Shown piece by piece: positions 17,337-25,073 of a stretch of DNA of 29,505 bases. The position numbers were made by a program, and so were the translations under genes. This DNA is from JBGTCY01 sp041748615 (GTDB taxonomy: Bacteria > Bacteroidota > Bacteroidia > Chitinophagales > CAIOSU01). Each line of letters starts with the position of its first letter. Position 1 is the first letter of the stretch. The notes under the pieces were generated by a model. That model saw only the letters and a list, made by a program, of their open reading frames with translations. It was not told where the DNA came from and did no database searches. Where the stretch lies: contig JBGTCY010000129.1 in assembly GCA_041748615.1 (NCBI GenBank), forward strand, positions 1 through 29,505, read 5' to 3'.

Positions 17337-18707
17337 ATGGTTTTTGCCGGTAAAAAAAAGATGAATTTGCTGCTTCCGCTGCTGTTCGGAATTATTTTCA
17401 TTCTTAACAGAGTTCCCTACTACACTTCATTCACAGTTCCTGAAATTGATCCTGACAGTATTCTCTATTTTCACTATGCCTATCACTTAATGACATTTGA
17501 TTGGGAGATACTCAGGGAGATATTAATTGATTTACCGCCCGGTTATCCCTTGTTCATCGCGTTGATTTCATTGTTTACAGAAAAAGGGCTTCCCATTCTG
17601 TTAGCACAGAGCTTTCTGCTGATGATCACCGCCCTGATGTTGATCTTTGAATCCCAAAAGTGGGGCAGGTGGACTCATTTTTTTGCTTTTGCAGGGATGT
17701 TTTTCTTTTGCAACAACAGTTATACCATCCGGTTGGAAACAGCTTTTATAACTGAATCTGTTTACGTCAGTACCCTGATATTAATGACCTGGGCTTTTTT
17801 AAGAGCAATGAGAAAAGGCGATCATCTTTCTTATCTCATTTTATCCGCTGTCCTGATACTGCCATTAATTATCAGAAGCAATGGTTTGTATTTTATTATT
17901 CTCCTTCCACTTGTAGCGATTCATATTTATCAACATCAATCAAAGGCAAAAATCATTTCTTTATTGCTTCCTTTATTATCCATCCTGTTGAGTTGGTCAG
18001 GCTGGAATTACTTTCTGAAAGGCGTTTTTTTGCCCGGGAATCTGTCGCGGACCACTACTGTCGTCAGTCAGATACAGGAACGATGGGTTGAAGAAGACAA
18101 GCGATTCATTCCCGAAAGACATCTCTCCAACAGTGTCAGTTTTAAATTCATGTGGCATCTTCGGCAACCATCAAAAAAATTACCTCATTTTTATGCCAGC
18201 TACCTTCCGAAAAGATTGGAGAATATGTATGGGAAGTATGCCATTGTGTTAAACAAAGAATTTAAAAATTACAACCGGCAGAACAGGAATGTACCGGATA
18301 CCATGACGGAATGGACCTTCAGGGAATACGGAATTCCATTGAGTTCGGAAAAATTGAACGAAAAATTGAATGTGTTAACTTCAACCGGCATTAAAAAGCA
18401 TGTTTTAATAATGATCTACAGTATCATTTATAAAACAGAATCGCTGTTAATCAGAAATGTAGTATGGACCGGGTTATCTGTCTTTCTGTTGCTGATAAGT
18501 GGTTTGATGTGGTTGAAAAGCGGGATGAGAAACAGCTTCCTGCTGGTCATTATGGTTATCACCTCTATGTATATTCTGAATGCCTTCATCATTAGTGTGG
18601 GCCACAACCGCTATTTGCCACGATACGGGCACGTTTGTGCATTTTATATTTATATTGCACCCGCATTTTTACCGCTTTTTTTTAAAGTGAATAATTCTCT
18701 CAAATGA
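17337..18707 (+). CDS. Polytopic membrane protein, GT-C/ArnT-like glycosyltransferase
   Basis: 456 residues with about nine or ten hydrophobic helices (LLLPLLFGIIFILN at the N-terminus, then GYPLFIALISLF, QSFLLMITALMLIF, YLILSAVLILPLII, YFIILLPLVAIHIY and others). The first periplasmic loop contains PEIDPDSILYFHYAYHL, with the acidic pair after TM1 typical of GT-C enzymes, and LPPGYPLFIAL, the Pro-rich turn seen in GT39/ArnT-like proteins. Near the C-terminus NRYLPRYGH resembles the R-Y region of the same group. It probably uses a lipid-linked sugar on the periplasmic face, but the family assignment is by pattern only. An internal ATG at 17361 (MNLLL) is an alternative start. Its stop overlaps the next start (ATGA). 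Confidence 0.75.
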   Translation: MVFAGKKKMNLLLPLLFGIIFILNRVPYYTSFTVPEIDPDSILYFHYAYHLMTFDWEILREILIDLPPGYPLFIALISLFTEKGLPILLAQSFLLMITALMLIFESQKWGRWTHFFAFAGMFFFCNNSYTIRLETAFITESVYVSTLILMTWAFLRAMRKGDHLSYLILSAVLILPLIIRSNGLYFIILLPLVAIHIYQHQSKAKIISLLLPLLSILLSWSGWNYFLKGVFLPGNLSRTTTVVSQIQERWVEEDKRFIPERHLSNSVSFKFMWHLRQPSKKLPHFYASYLPKRLENMYGKYAIVLNKEFKNYNRQNRNVPDTMTEWTFREYGIPLSSEKLNEKLNVLTSTGIKKHVLIMIYSIIYKTESLLIRNVVWTGLSVFLLLISGLMWLKSGMRNSFLLVIMVITSMYILNAFIISVGHNRYLPRYGHVCAFYIYIAPAFLPLFFKVNNSLK

Positions 18708-19747
18708 ATAAAAAAATACATTTTGCAGTTGTCGGTTTTGGACTAATTGGCAAAAGACATGCAACTATTATTAATGGACACCCAGACTCGGCACTAAGTT
18801 CAATAGTTGAAGTTAACCCTGACAAAAAAAAAGAAGCTCTGAACACATTTAATGTAGCTGTTTATGATAGCATAGATGACCTGTATGTTAACAGTCCGGA
18901 AACTAACGTGATCAGCATCTGCGCTCCTAATCATCTCCATTCAACTCTGGCAATGCAAGGATTAGATAAAAAAATGCATGTAATTATAGAAAAACCCATG
19001 GCACTGAGCAAAGCCGAATGTGAAAAAATTATTTTCAAGTCATTGAATGTTTCCCGGCATGTTTTTGTGGTAAAACAAAACCGTTATAGTCCCCCTTCTA
19101 AGTGGCTCAAGGAGATTGTTGAAAAAGGATTTATAGGAAAAACATATATGGTTCAAATCAACTGTTACTGGAACAGGGATGAAAGGTATTATAAGAATGA
19201 TGATTGGAAAGGCAATTTAATTAAAGACGGAGGTACCCTATTTACACAATTCAGCCATTTTATTGATATCATGTACTGGACGTTTGGGGATATCAAAAAT
19301 ATTAAAACTCACTTTGCTAATTTTAACCACTATTCAACCACTCAATTTGAAGATAGCGGTACGGTGAGTTTCGATTTTATAAATGGAGGAATGGGATGTA
19401 TCAATTTTTCCACCTCCTGCTGGGATAAAAACATGGAAAGCAGTATCACCGTGATAGGTGAAAAAGGCAGTCTTAAAATTGGCGGGCAATACATGAATGA
19501 GGTAGAATATTGTCACATTAAAGATTATAAACTACCTGATTTACCTCCCACTAATCCGCCTAACGACTATGGACCTTACAAAGGCAGCGCTGCCAACCAT
19601 CACTATGTTATTCAAAATGTGATTGATACTCTTAATGGAAAAAGTTCGATTGACACAAATGCATTGGAAGGATTGAAAGTGGTGGACATCATTGAAAGAA
19701 TATACGAGCAACGCGACCTGAAAAAGATAATGGAAAATAAAATTTAA
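18704..19747 (+). CDS. Gfo/Idh/MocA oxidoreductase, WlbA/WbpB-like sugar 3-dehydrogenase
   Basis: 347 residues. The Rossmann motif is GFGLIG (11-16), EKP (96-98) is the family signature, QNRYSPPSKW (125-134) follows, and DGGTLFTQFSHFID (175-188) carries the expected catalytic His (185). This motif combination, together with a WlbB/WbpD-like acetyltransferase as the next gene, points to UDP-N-acetyl-glucosaminuronate 3-dehydrogenase, which oxidises C3 before an amino group is added on the way to 2,3-diacetamido uronic acids. That specificity is inferred; the Gfo/Idh/MocA family is certain. The start overlaps the preceding stop by 4 bp. The UDP-GlcNAc 6-dehydrogenase (WbpA) and aminotransferase (WbpE) needed in the same path are not in the window. 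Confidence 0.88.
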   Translation: MNKKIHFAVVGFGLIGKRHATIINGHPDSALSSIVEVNPDKKKEALNTFNVAVYDSIDDLYVNSPETNVISICAPNHLHSTLAMQGLDKKMHVIIEKPMALSKAECEKIIFKSLNVSRHVFVVKQNRYSPPSKWLKEIVEKGFIGKTYMVQINCYWNRDERYYKNDDWKGNLIKDGGTLFTQFSHFIDIMYWTFGDIKNIKTHFANFNHYSTTQFEDSGTVSFDFINGGMGCINFSTSCWDKNMESSITVIGEKGSLKIGGQYMNEVEYCHIKDYKLPDLPPTNPPNDYGPYKGSAANHHYVIQNVIDTLNGKSSIDTNALEGLKVVDIIERIYEQRDLKKIMENKI

Positions 19748-19768
19748 TCATCAACTTTAAATCCACTC

Positions 19769-20347
19769 ATGTCTATTAATCCTTCCGCTTATATCCATCC
19801 TTCAGCCTATGCTGATGATGGTTGCCAGATCGGTGAAAGTACCAAAATCTGGCACTTTTGCCATATCATGTCGAAAGCGATCATCGGAAACAACTGTAGC
19901 CTTGGGCAGAACGTATTTGTAGCCAACCAGGTTATTATCGGCAATAATGTTAAAATACAAAATAATGTTTCTCTCTATGAAGGTGTGGTATGCGAAGACG
20001 ATGTTTTTTTAGGTCCTTCAATGGTACTTACCAATGTGATCAACCCCCGAAGCGGGGTAGAACGCAAAAATGAATACAAAAAAACACACATCAAAAAAGG
20101 GGTGTCCATTGGTGCAAATGCAACTATAATATGCGGAGTTATCCTCGGAGAATATTGTTTTATAGGAGCTGGGGCTGTGGTCACAAAAGATGTTCCCGCC
20201 TTCGCATTAATGACAGGTGTACCGGCCAGGCAAACGGGTTGGATGAGTAAACAGGGCTATAACCTTATGTTTGATGATAACGGGATGGCTAAATGTCCGG
20301 GGTCTGGAGAATTTTACACCCTAAAAAATGGAATTGTATTTAATTGA
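19769..20347 (+). CDS. Hexapeptide-repeat N-acetyltransferase, WlbB/WbpD-like
   Basis: 192 residues, a typical length. The left-handed beta-helix pattern starts at once (NPSAYIHPSAYADDGCQIG, then TKIWHFCHIMSKAIIG, NCSLGQNVFVANQVIIG, VKIQNNVSLYEGVVCEDD) and resumes with IKKGVSIGANATIICGVILGEYCFIGAGAVVTKDVP. The loop with VFLGPSMVLTNVINPRS between coils matches the WlbB/WbpD group, which acetylates the 3-amino group of UDP-2-acetamido-3-amino-glucuronate using acetyl-CoA. The tail ends in a Cys-containing segment (MAKCPGSGEFY). It sits 21 bp after the matching dehydrogenase, which supports a shared pathway. Another acetamido-sugar substrate is possible. Confidence 0.88.
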   Translation: MSINPSAYIHPSAYADDGCQIGESTKIWHFCHIMSKAIIGNNCSLGQNVFVANQVIIGNNVKIQNNVSLYEGVVCEDDVFLGPSMVLTNVINPRSGVERKNEYKKTHIKKGVSIGANATIICGVILGEYCFIGAGAVVTKDVPAFALMTGVPARQTGWMSKQGYNLMFDDNGMAKCPGSGEFYTLKNGIVFN

Positions 20348-20371
20348 CGAAAAATGAGAAGTTGACTAACC

Positions 20372-21472
20372 ATGCTAAAAAAAAAGAGCATAGCGGTTGT
20401 AGTGCCGGCTTACAATGAAGAAAAACAAATCGGAATGGTGATTGAATCCATGCCTGATTTTGTGGACCGTATTATTATAGTGAATGACTGTAGCAAAGAC
20501 CGCACGGCAGCGGTGGTGATGGAGTATATCAGTAAATCCAATGAAAGCGAACTAGCGCTCCAGAATACAACAACAGGCATTTTCTCTGCCACCCGCTACA
20601 ATTGGGCAGAAGAAGTATTGCATAAAAAAAATATACAGGAAAAACGACTGTTTAATCCATCCGAAATTGCAAATTCAAACCCGGAAAGTGACCGTATCAT
20701 CCTCATCAATCATAAAGTGAACGGGGGAGTGGGCGGAGCAATCGCTACCGGTTACAAATGGTGCAAAGACCATGCTATTGACTGCTCTGCTGTGATGGCA
20801 GGTGACGGGCAAATGGACCCCTCAGAACTGGAGCGGATCTGCCTCCCGGTGGTAGAAGAAGGTGTAGATTATGTAAAAGGCAACCGGCTCATCCACCGCA
20901 GTGCCTGGTTAGTGATTCCAAGGATCCGGTTTTTCGGCAACTCCATACTTTCCATCATGACAAAGGTTGCCAGTGGCTACTGGCGGGTGAGTGATACTCA
21001 AACCGGATACACCGCCATATCCAAAGCAGCCATCAATGCCATCCTGCTGCATGACATTTATCGCTCTTACGGTATGCCCAATGATATGCTGGTTAAACTC
21101 AATATCGCAATGTGTACGCTCAGGGAAGTGGAAATCAAGCCGGTGTACAATGTTGGGGAACAAAGCAAAATGAAACTTTTTAAGGTAATTCCACGCGTCA
21201 GTTGGCTGCTGCTCAAATCATTTGTTAAAAGATTATGGGTGAAATATTTTTTTAGAGATTTTCACCCGCTTTTTATTCTTTATAACCTCTCCTTTATCTT
21301 GTTGGCGCTCTCCATTCCAATGGGGATAAAGGTCATTGACCGCAGCTTTTTCGGGACACAGTTGAACCCAATCACCCTTTTGGGATTTGTTTTTTTATTT
21401 ATATCCGGAATACAATTCCTGCTTTTTGCGATGTGGATGGATATCCAGGATAATGAAAGACTGTATAAATAA
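20372..21472 (+). CDS. GT2 glycosyltransferase with C-terminal membrane helices
   Basis: 366 residues. The N-terminal GT-A domain resembles dolichyl/undecaprenyl-phosphate glycosyltransferases: VVVPAYNEEKQIG (9-21), IIIVNDCSKDRT (34-45), NGGVGGAIATGYKW (117-130), MAGDGQMDP (142-150) and the DTQTGYTAIS segment. The last 75 residues contain two hydrophobic helices (LFILYNLSFILLALSIPMG and TLLGFVFLFISGIQFLLFAMW), so it is membrane-anchored. Between the nucleotide-binding motif and the GGVGGA motif about 50 extra residues (roughly 54-106) are present, which compact DPM1-like enzymes lack. It probably makes a lipid-phosphate-linked sugar, possibly for the GT-C-like protein two genes upstream; this pairing is inference. 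Confidence 0.88.
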   Translation: MLKKKSIAVVVPAYNEEKQIGMVIESMPDFVDRIIIVNDCSKDRTAAVVMEYISKSNESELALQNTTTGIFSATRYNWAEEVLHKKNIQEKRLFNPSEIANSNPESDRIILINHKVNGGVGGAIATGYKWCKDHAIDCSAVMAGDGQMDPSELERICLPVVEEGVDYVKGNRLIHRSAWLVIPRIRFFGNSILSIMTKVASGYWRVSDTQTGYTAISKAAINAILLHDIYRSYGMPNDMLVKLNIAMCTLREVEIKPVYNVGEQSKMKLFKVIPRVSWLLLKSFVKRLWVKYFFRDFHPLFILYNLSFILLALSIPMGIKVIDRSFFGTQLNPITLLGFVFLFISGIQFLLFAMWMDIQDNERLYK

Positions 21473-21474
21473 GG

Positions 21475-22503
21475 ATGAAAGTACTAATAGACATTAATCA
21501 TCCTGCCCATGTGCATCTGTTCAGAAATATTATATCTGACTTAGAGAGTAAAAAAATTAATACGGTAGTGACAGCCAGCAGGAAAGATATATCCATTGAG
21601 TTGCTCAACCTCTATAAAATCCCCTTTATAGATTTAGGTTCTTATGGCGATTCCCCCGTTCAAAAAGCCATCAATGTTCCATTGATGGCTTTTAAAATGT
21701 TTCGTGTTGTCAAAACAGAAAAACCTGACCTGATGATGGGTATAGGATCCTCCCGAATAGCACATGCAGGAGTAATAGCAGGTACTCCTTCATGGGTATT
21801 GACAGACACGGAACATGCCAGCGAACAAATTCTCTTATTCAAGCCATTTGCCGGTAAAATCTTTACACCTGATTGTTTTTACAAAAATCTTGGTAAAAAG
21901 CAGGTTAAATACCCCTCCTATCATGAACTGGCTTATTTACATCCAAACCGTTTTAGCCCTGATTTTGAAGTCGTGGAGAAATTAGGGATTAAAAAAGGCG
22001 AGAAGTTTTTTCTGCTTCGATTTGTTTCCTGGAATGCCAGTCATGATATTGGACAAAAAGGGTTATCTAATAATGATAAATCATCTCTGGTTGAAGAACT
22101 TTTAAAGTATGGCAGGGTGATCATATCTTCCGAATGCGCATTGCCTGATGACCTTAAAAAATTTCAAATCAAAATACCGCTTCATTTTGTCCATCATCTG
22201 ATATATTTCGCTCATGCTTACATTGGAGAGGGCGGAACAATGGCAAGTGAAGCGGCTGTATTAGGCACTCCTTCCATATTTATCAGCTCACTAAAACTGG
22301 GATATCTGCAGGAACTTCAGGATAAATATGGCTTAATGTATTCATTCAAAAATTATAATGAAGCGATTGAAACAATCAGGTATGTGTTAAATGAACATCA
22401 CATTAAAGATATATGGAAAAAGAGAAGAGAATTACTGCTTGCTGAAAAAGTCGATCTCACTGATTACATGCTCAATCAAATCTCAAAATTTCAAGTTGAT
22501 TAA
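21475..22503 (+). CDS. DUF354 family protein (GT-B-like glycan enzyme)
   Basis: 342 residues. MKVLIDINHPAHVHLFRN at the start is the DUF354 signature. LMMGIGSSRIAHAGVIAGTPSW and DTEHASEQILLFKPFAGKIFTP continue it, and IGEGGTMASEAAVLGTPSIF in the second half is the nucleotide-sugar-binding type of motif found in GT-B proteins such as MurG and WecB. DUF354 proteins are common in archaeal and bacterial surface-polysaccharide loci, and no reaction is established that I can name. It starts 2 bp after the preceding stop and closes the AT-rich operon. The 70 bp after it, with a -7 box, suggest that a new transcript starts for pseB. Confidence 0.88.
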   Translation: MKVLIDINHPAHVHLFRNIISDLESKKINTVVTASRKDISIELLNLYKIPFIDLGSYGDSPVQKAINVPLMAFKMFRVVKTEKPDLMMGIGSSRIAHAGVIAGTPSWVLTDTEHASEQILLFKPFAGKIFTPDCFYKNLGKKQVKYPSYHELAYLHPNRFSPDFEVVEKLGIKKGEKFFLLRFVSWNASHDIGQKGLSNNDKSSLVEELLKYGRVIISSECALPDDLKKFQIKIPLHFVHHLIYFAHAYIGEGGTMASEAAVLGTPSIFISSLKLGYLQELQDKYGLMYSFKNYNEAIETIRYVLNEHHIKDIWKKRRELLLAEKVDLTDYMLNQISKFQVD

Positions 22504-22526
22504 AAAGTATTCTTCATCAATTATTT

Positions 22527-22534
22527 TACCTTTG
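22527..22534 (+). promoter_or_regulatory. Putative Bacteroidota -7 promoter box for pseB
   Basis: TACCTTTG fits the Bacteroidota -7 consensus TAnnTTTG exactly and lies 39 bp before the pseB ATG, in a 70-bp AT-rich gap. I could not find a convincing TTTG -33 element at the expected distance, so the call rests on one box. Confidence 0.4.
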
Positions 22535-22573
22535 AATTTCATTTTTTTATTCATCAATTTTTTCAACTGAATC

Positions 22574-23593
22574 ATGCTCAACCATAAATCCATTCTCATT
22601 ACTGGCGGCACCGGCTCGCTCGGTCAATGCCTCGTGGAAACCATTCTGAAGCGTTATCCCGATGTAGCGCGGTTAGTCGTTTTTTCAAGAGACGAACAAA
22701 AACAATTTCAGATGGCGCAGCGCTTTCCGACATCCAAATACAAGTGTATGCGCTATTTCATTGGTGATATTCGCGATTTCAACCGGTTAAAGCGCGCGCT
22801 GGAAAATGTGGACTATGTCATCCATACAGCCGCCATGAAGCACGTGCCGATTGCCGAGTACAATCCGATGGAATGTGTGAAGACAAACGTGCTGGGCGCG
22901 GAAAACCTGATTAACGCCTGCTTAGACGCCAATATAAAAAAAGTGGTGGCGCTCTCAACCGACAAAGCCTGCGCCCCGATTAATCTCTATGGCGCTACCA
23001 AACTCACTTCCGATAAATTGTTTGTAGCCGCCAATAATATTCGCGGATGGCACGATATCCGGTTTACGGTCGTCAGGTACGGCAATGTGATGGGTTCCAA
23101 CGGCTCGGTGATTCCTTTTTTTCTGAAAAAAAGAAAAGAAGGCGTATTGCCAATCACCGACAATCACATGACGCGCTTCAATATTTCGCTTACAGAGGGG
23201 GTTGACATGGTACTCTTTGCGCTGGAACACGGCTGGGGCGGGGAAATATTCGTTCCGAAAATCCCATCCTACAAAATCGGAGATGTGGCAGAAGCCGTGG
23301 CGCCCAATACCAAAACCGAAGTGGTCGGCATCCGCCCGGGCGAAAAAGTACATGAAGAAATGATTACGCCTTCCGACTCTTTCACCACTTATGATTTGGG
23401 AAAATACTACGCCATTCTCCCGCAAATCACTCCCTGGAAACTCGAAGAATTTAAAAAGCATTTCAATGCAGAATTAGTCCCGAGAGGTTTTCATTATAAT
23501 TCAGAAAAAAACGAAAAGTGGCTTTCGGTGGATGAACTGCGCCAACTGATTCAGGAGCATGTGGATGCGGAGTTTAGCTGGAAGGAATTTTAA
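22574..23593 (+). CDS. pseB: UDP-N-acetylglucosamine 4,6-dehydratase (inverting), PseB
   Basis: 339 residues. An extended SDR fold: ITGGTGSLGQ (9-18) binds NADP, FSRDEQKQFQMAQRF (37-51) is the PseB/FlaA1 family signature, GDIRDFNRL (64-72) and HTAAMKHVPIAEYNPME (84-100) follow. The catalytic set is STDKAC (128-133) and YGATK (139-143), with Asp130, Lys131 and Tyr139 matching the inverting dehydratases, and RYGNVMGSNGSVIPFF comes after it. It converts UDP-GlcNAc to UDP-2-acetamido-2,6-dideoxy-beta-L-arabino-hexos-4-ulose, the first step of pseudaminic acid synthesis. pseC lies 1.5 kb downstream, separated by an AlbA_2 gene. Its base composition is visibly richer in G+C than the operon before it, which suggests a separate origin. 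Confidence 0.95.
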   Translation: MLNHKSILITGGTGSLGQCLVETILKRYPDVARLVVFSRDEQKQFQMAQRFPTSKYKCMRYFIGDIRDFNRLKRALENVDYVIHTAAMKHVPIAEYNPMECVKTNVLGAENLINACLDANIKKVVALSTDKACAPINLYGATKLTSDKLFVAANNIRGWHDIRFTVVRYGNVMGSNGSVIPFFLKKRKEGVLPITDNHMTRFNISLTEGVDMVLFALEHGWGGEIFVPKIPSYKIGDVAEAVAPNTKTEVVGIRPGEKVHEEMITPSDSFTTYDLGKYYAILPQITPWKLEEFKKHFNAELVPRGFHYNSEKNEKWLSVDELRQLIQEHVDAEFSWKEF

Positions 23594-23642
23594 GGAGAGG
23601 GACGAGGGGCGCAGGACGGGTGGCGAGTGAAAAGAAAAACAG

Positions 23643-25043
23643 GTGAAAGGTAAGCATCACATCATAAATTCATTATTTCTTGTGAATCAAAAATCACTTT
23701 TACAACTCATTCAGCAGGGAGAAAATGAAAAGATTGAATTTAAATCCGCTTTCAATGATGAGGTGATTGAAACGCTCGTGGCTTTTGCAAACACATCCGG
23801 GGGAAAAGTTTTAATCGGAGTTGCTGATAATAGTGATATTAAGGGCATTATTATTAACAAAGAAACCATTCAGAACCGGGTGAATGAAGTAAAATCAAAA
23901 ACTTCACCCGTCCTTGTTCCGGACGTGGAAGTTGTAAAATCAGGCTCAAAAAATATTGCGGTCTTATCCATTCAGGAATACCCGGTAAAACCCGTTTCTT
24001 TTCGCGGCAGGTATTATAAAAGAGTAGCTAATTCCAATCATGCCCTTAGTGTTGCTGAAGTAGTCAATATGCACCTTCAGACATTTAACTACAGTTGGGA
24101 CTATCATACCAACAACAGATTCAGTGTAGAAGATATTTCAATGGAAAAAGTGCAGACAGCAATTGACAATCTGAACTTAACCGGCATCAGAATTACGGAA
24201 GACCCGATGACCTTTCTCATTAAAAATGATTTAATCAGAGAAGGCTTGCTGACCAATGCGGCTTATCTGCTCTTTACTAAAAAAGAAACTGTCATCACTA
24301 CGATTGAACTGGGGAGATTTCAATCGGAAACGCTCATCAAAGATTCGGCACGAACCAAGTCGGACATTCTCGCTCAGGTGGAACAGGTGCTTGATTTCGT
24401 AAAAAAACACATCAATAAGGAAGTCATCATCACCGGCAAAGCGCGAAACACAGAAAGATGGCAGTATCCACTCGAAGCCCTGCGCGAAATCATCATGAAC
24501 ATGCTCGTTCATCGCGACTATCGCTCTGCTTCCGATTCAATCGTGAAGATTTTTAACCACAAAATCGAGTTTTACAATCCCGGCAGGTTGCCCGATAACA
24601 TCAGGATTGAGGACTTGCTTTCCAATAATTATAAATCCACGCCCCGCAATAAGCTGATTGCCGATTTTTTCAAGGCACTCGGATTAATAGAAAAATATGG
24701 CTCCGGAATCCGGAGAATCATGGAGGAGTTTTCAAAAGAAAATCTACCCGTGCCCGTGTTTCAAAATATCTCCGATGGGTTTATGGTTACTGTGTCTGAT
24801 GGTGAAAATGAAAATGTCGTAGAAAATGTCGTAGAAAATGTCACAGAAAATGTCACAGAAAAGAGGCGTCATTCAATAATTCGTATCATCAATGACAACA
24901 ATCTGATTACTACTGATGAGATAGCAAAAATATTGGATGTAACAAGAAGAACTGTTGCAAGAGATGTTGAAGCGCTCAAAGCAGCCGGAAAATTGAAACG
25001 TATCGGACCCGACAAAGGCGGGTACTGGAAGGTAATAGCATAA
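23643..25043 (+). CDS. AlbA_2 / HATPase_c_4 putative transcriptional regulator (copy 1)
   Basis: 466 residues from a GTG at 23643; a second GTG at 23682 gives an N-terminus closer to the family norm (VNQKSLLQLIQQGENEKIEFK) and may be the true start. Residues about 20-140 are an AlbA_2 (Schlafen-like) domain: GENEKIEFKSAFND, AFANTSGGKVLIGVADN, PVKPVSFRGRYYKRV. Residues about 265-370 are the HATPase_c_4 region: ALREIIMNMLVHRDY, EFYNPGRLPDN, TPRNKLIADFFKALGLIEKYGSGIRRI. A linker of 4-residue repeats (ENVV/ENVT, 390-405) leads to a winged-helix DNA-binding domain (about 410-466: LITTDEIAKILDVTRRTVARDVEAL). Such proteins are usually annotated as putative regulators or 'ATP-dependent DNA helicase RecG-like'; no reaction is proven. 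It lies between pseB and pseC on the same strand. Confidence 0.85.
   Translation: MKGKHHIINSLFLVNQKSLLQLIQQGENEKIEFKSAFNDEVIETLVAFANTSGGKVLIGVADNSDIKGIIINKETIQNRVNEVKSKTSPVLVPDVEVVKSGSKNIAVLSIQEYPVKPVSFRGRYYKRVANSNHALSVAEVVNMHLQTFNYSWDYHTNNRFSVEDISMEKVQTAIDNLNLTGIRITEDPMTFLIKNDLIREGLLTNAAYLLFTKKETVITTIELGRFQSETLIKDSARTKSDILAQVEQVLDFVKKHINKEVIITGKARNTERWQYPLEALREIIMNMLVHRDYRSASDSIVKIFNHKIEFYNPGRLPDNIRIEDLLSNNYKSTPRNKLIADFFKALGLIEKYGSGIRRIMEEFSKENLPVPVFQNISDGFMVTVSDGENENVVENVVENVTENVTEKRRHSIIRIINDNNLITTDEIAKILDVTRRTVARDVEALKAAGKLKRIGPDKGGYWKVIA
24810..24857 (+). repeat. 12-bp tandem repeat in the copy 1 linker
   Basis: Four in-frame 12-bp units: GAAAATGTCGTA twice (24810-24833), then GAAAATGTCACA twice (24834-24857), coding ENVV, ENVV, ENVT, ENVT. 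The paired variants suggest duplication of a single unit and then of its variant. Gain or loss of a unit changes linker length without breaking the frame. Confidence 0.9.
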
Positions 25044-25073
25044 CTTAGGAACATAAAATCGCCAATAAAAATC

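Noticed and set aside
22955..23461. 168-codon minus-strand ORF inside pseB
   Set aside because: Antisense to the catalytic and C-terminal region of a clear PseB; composition-driven open frame.
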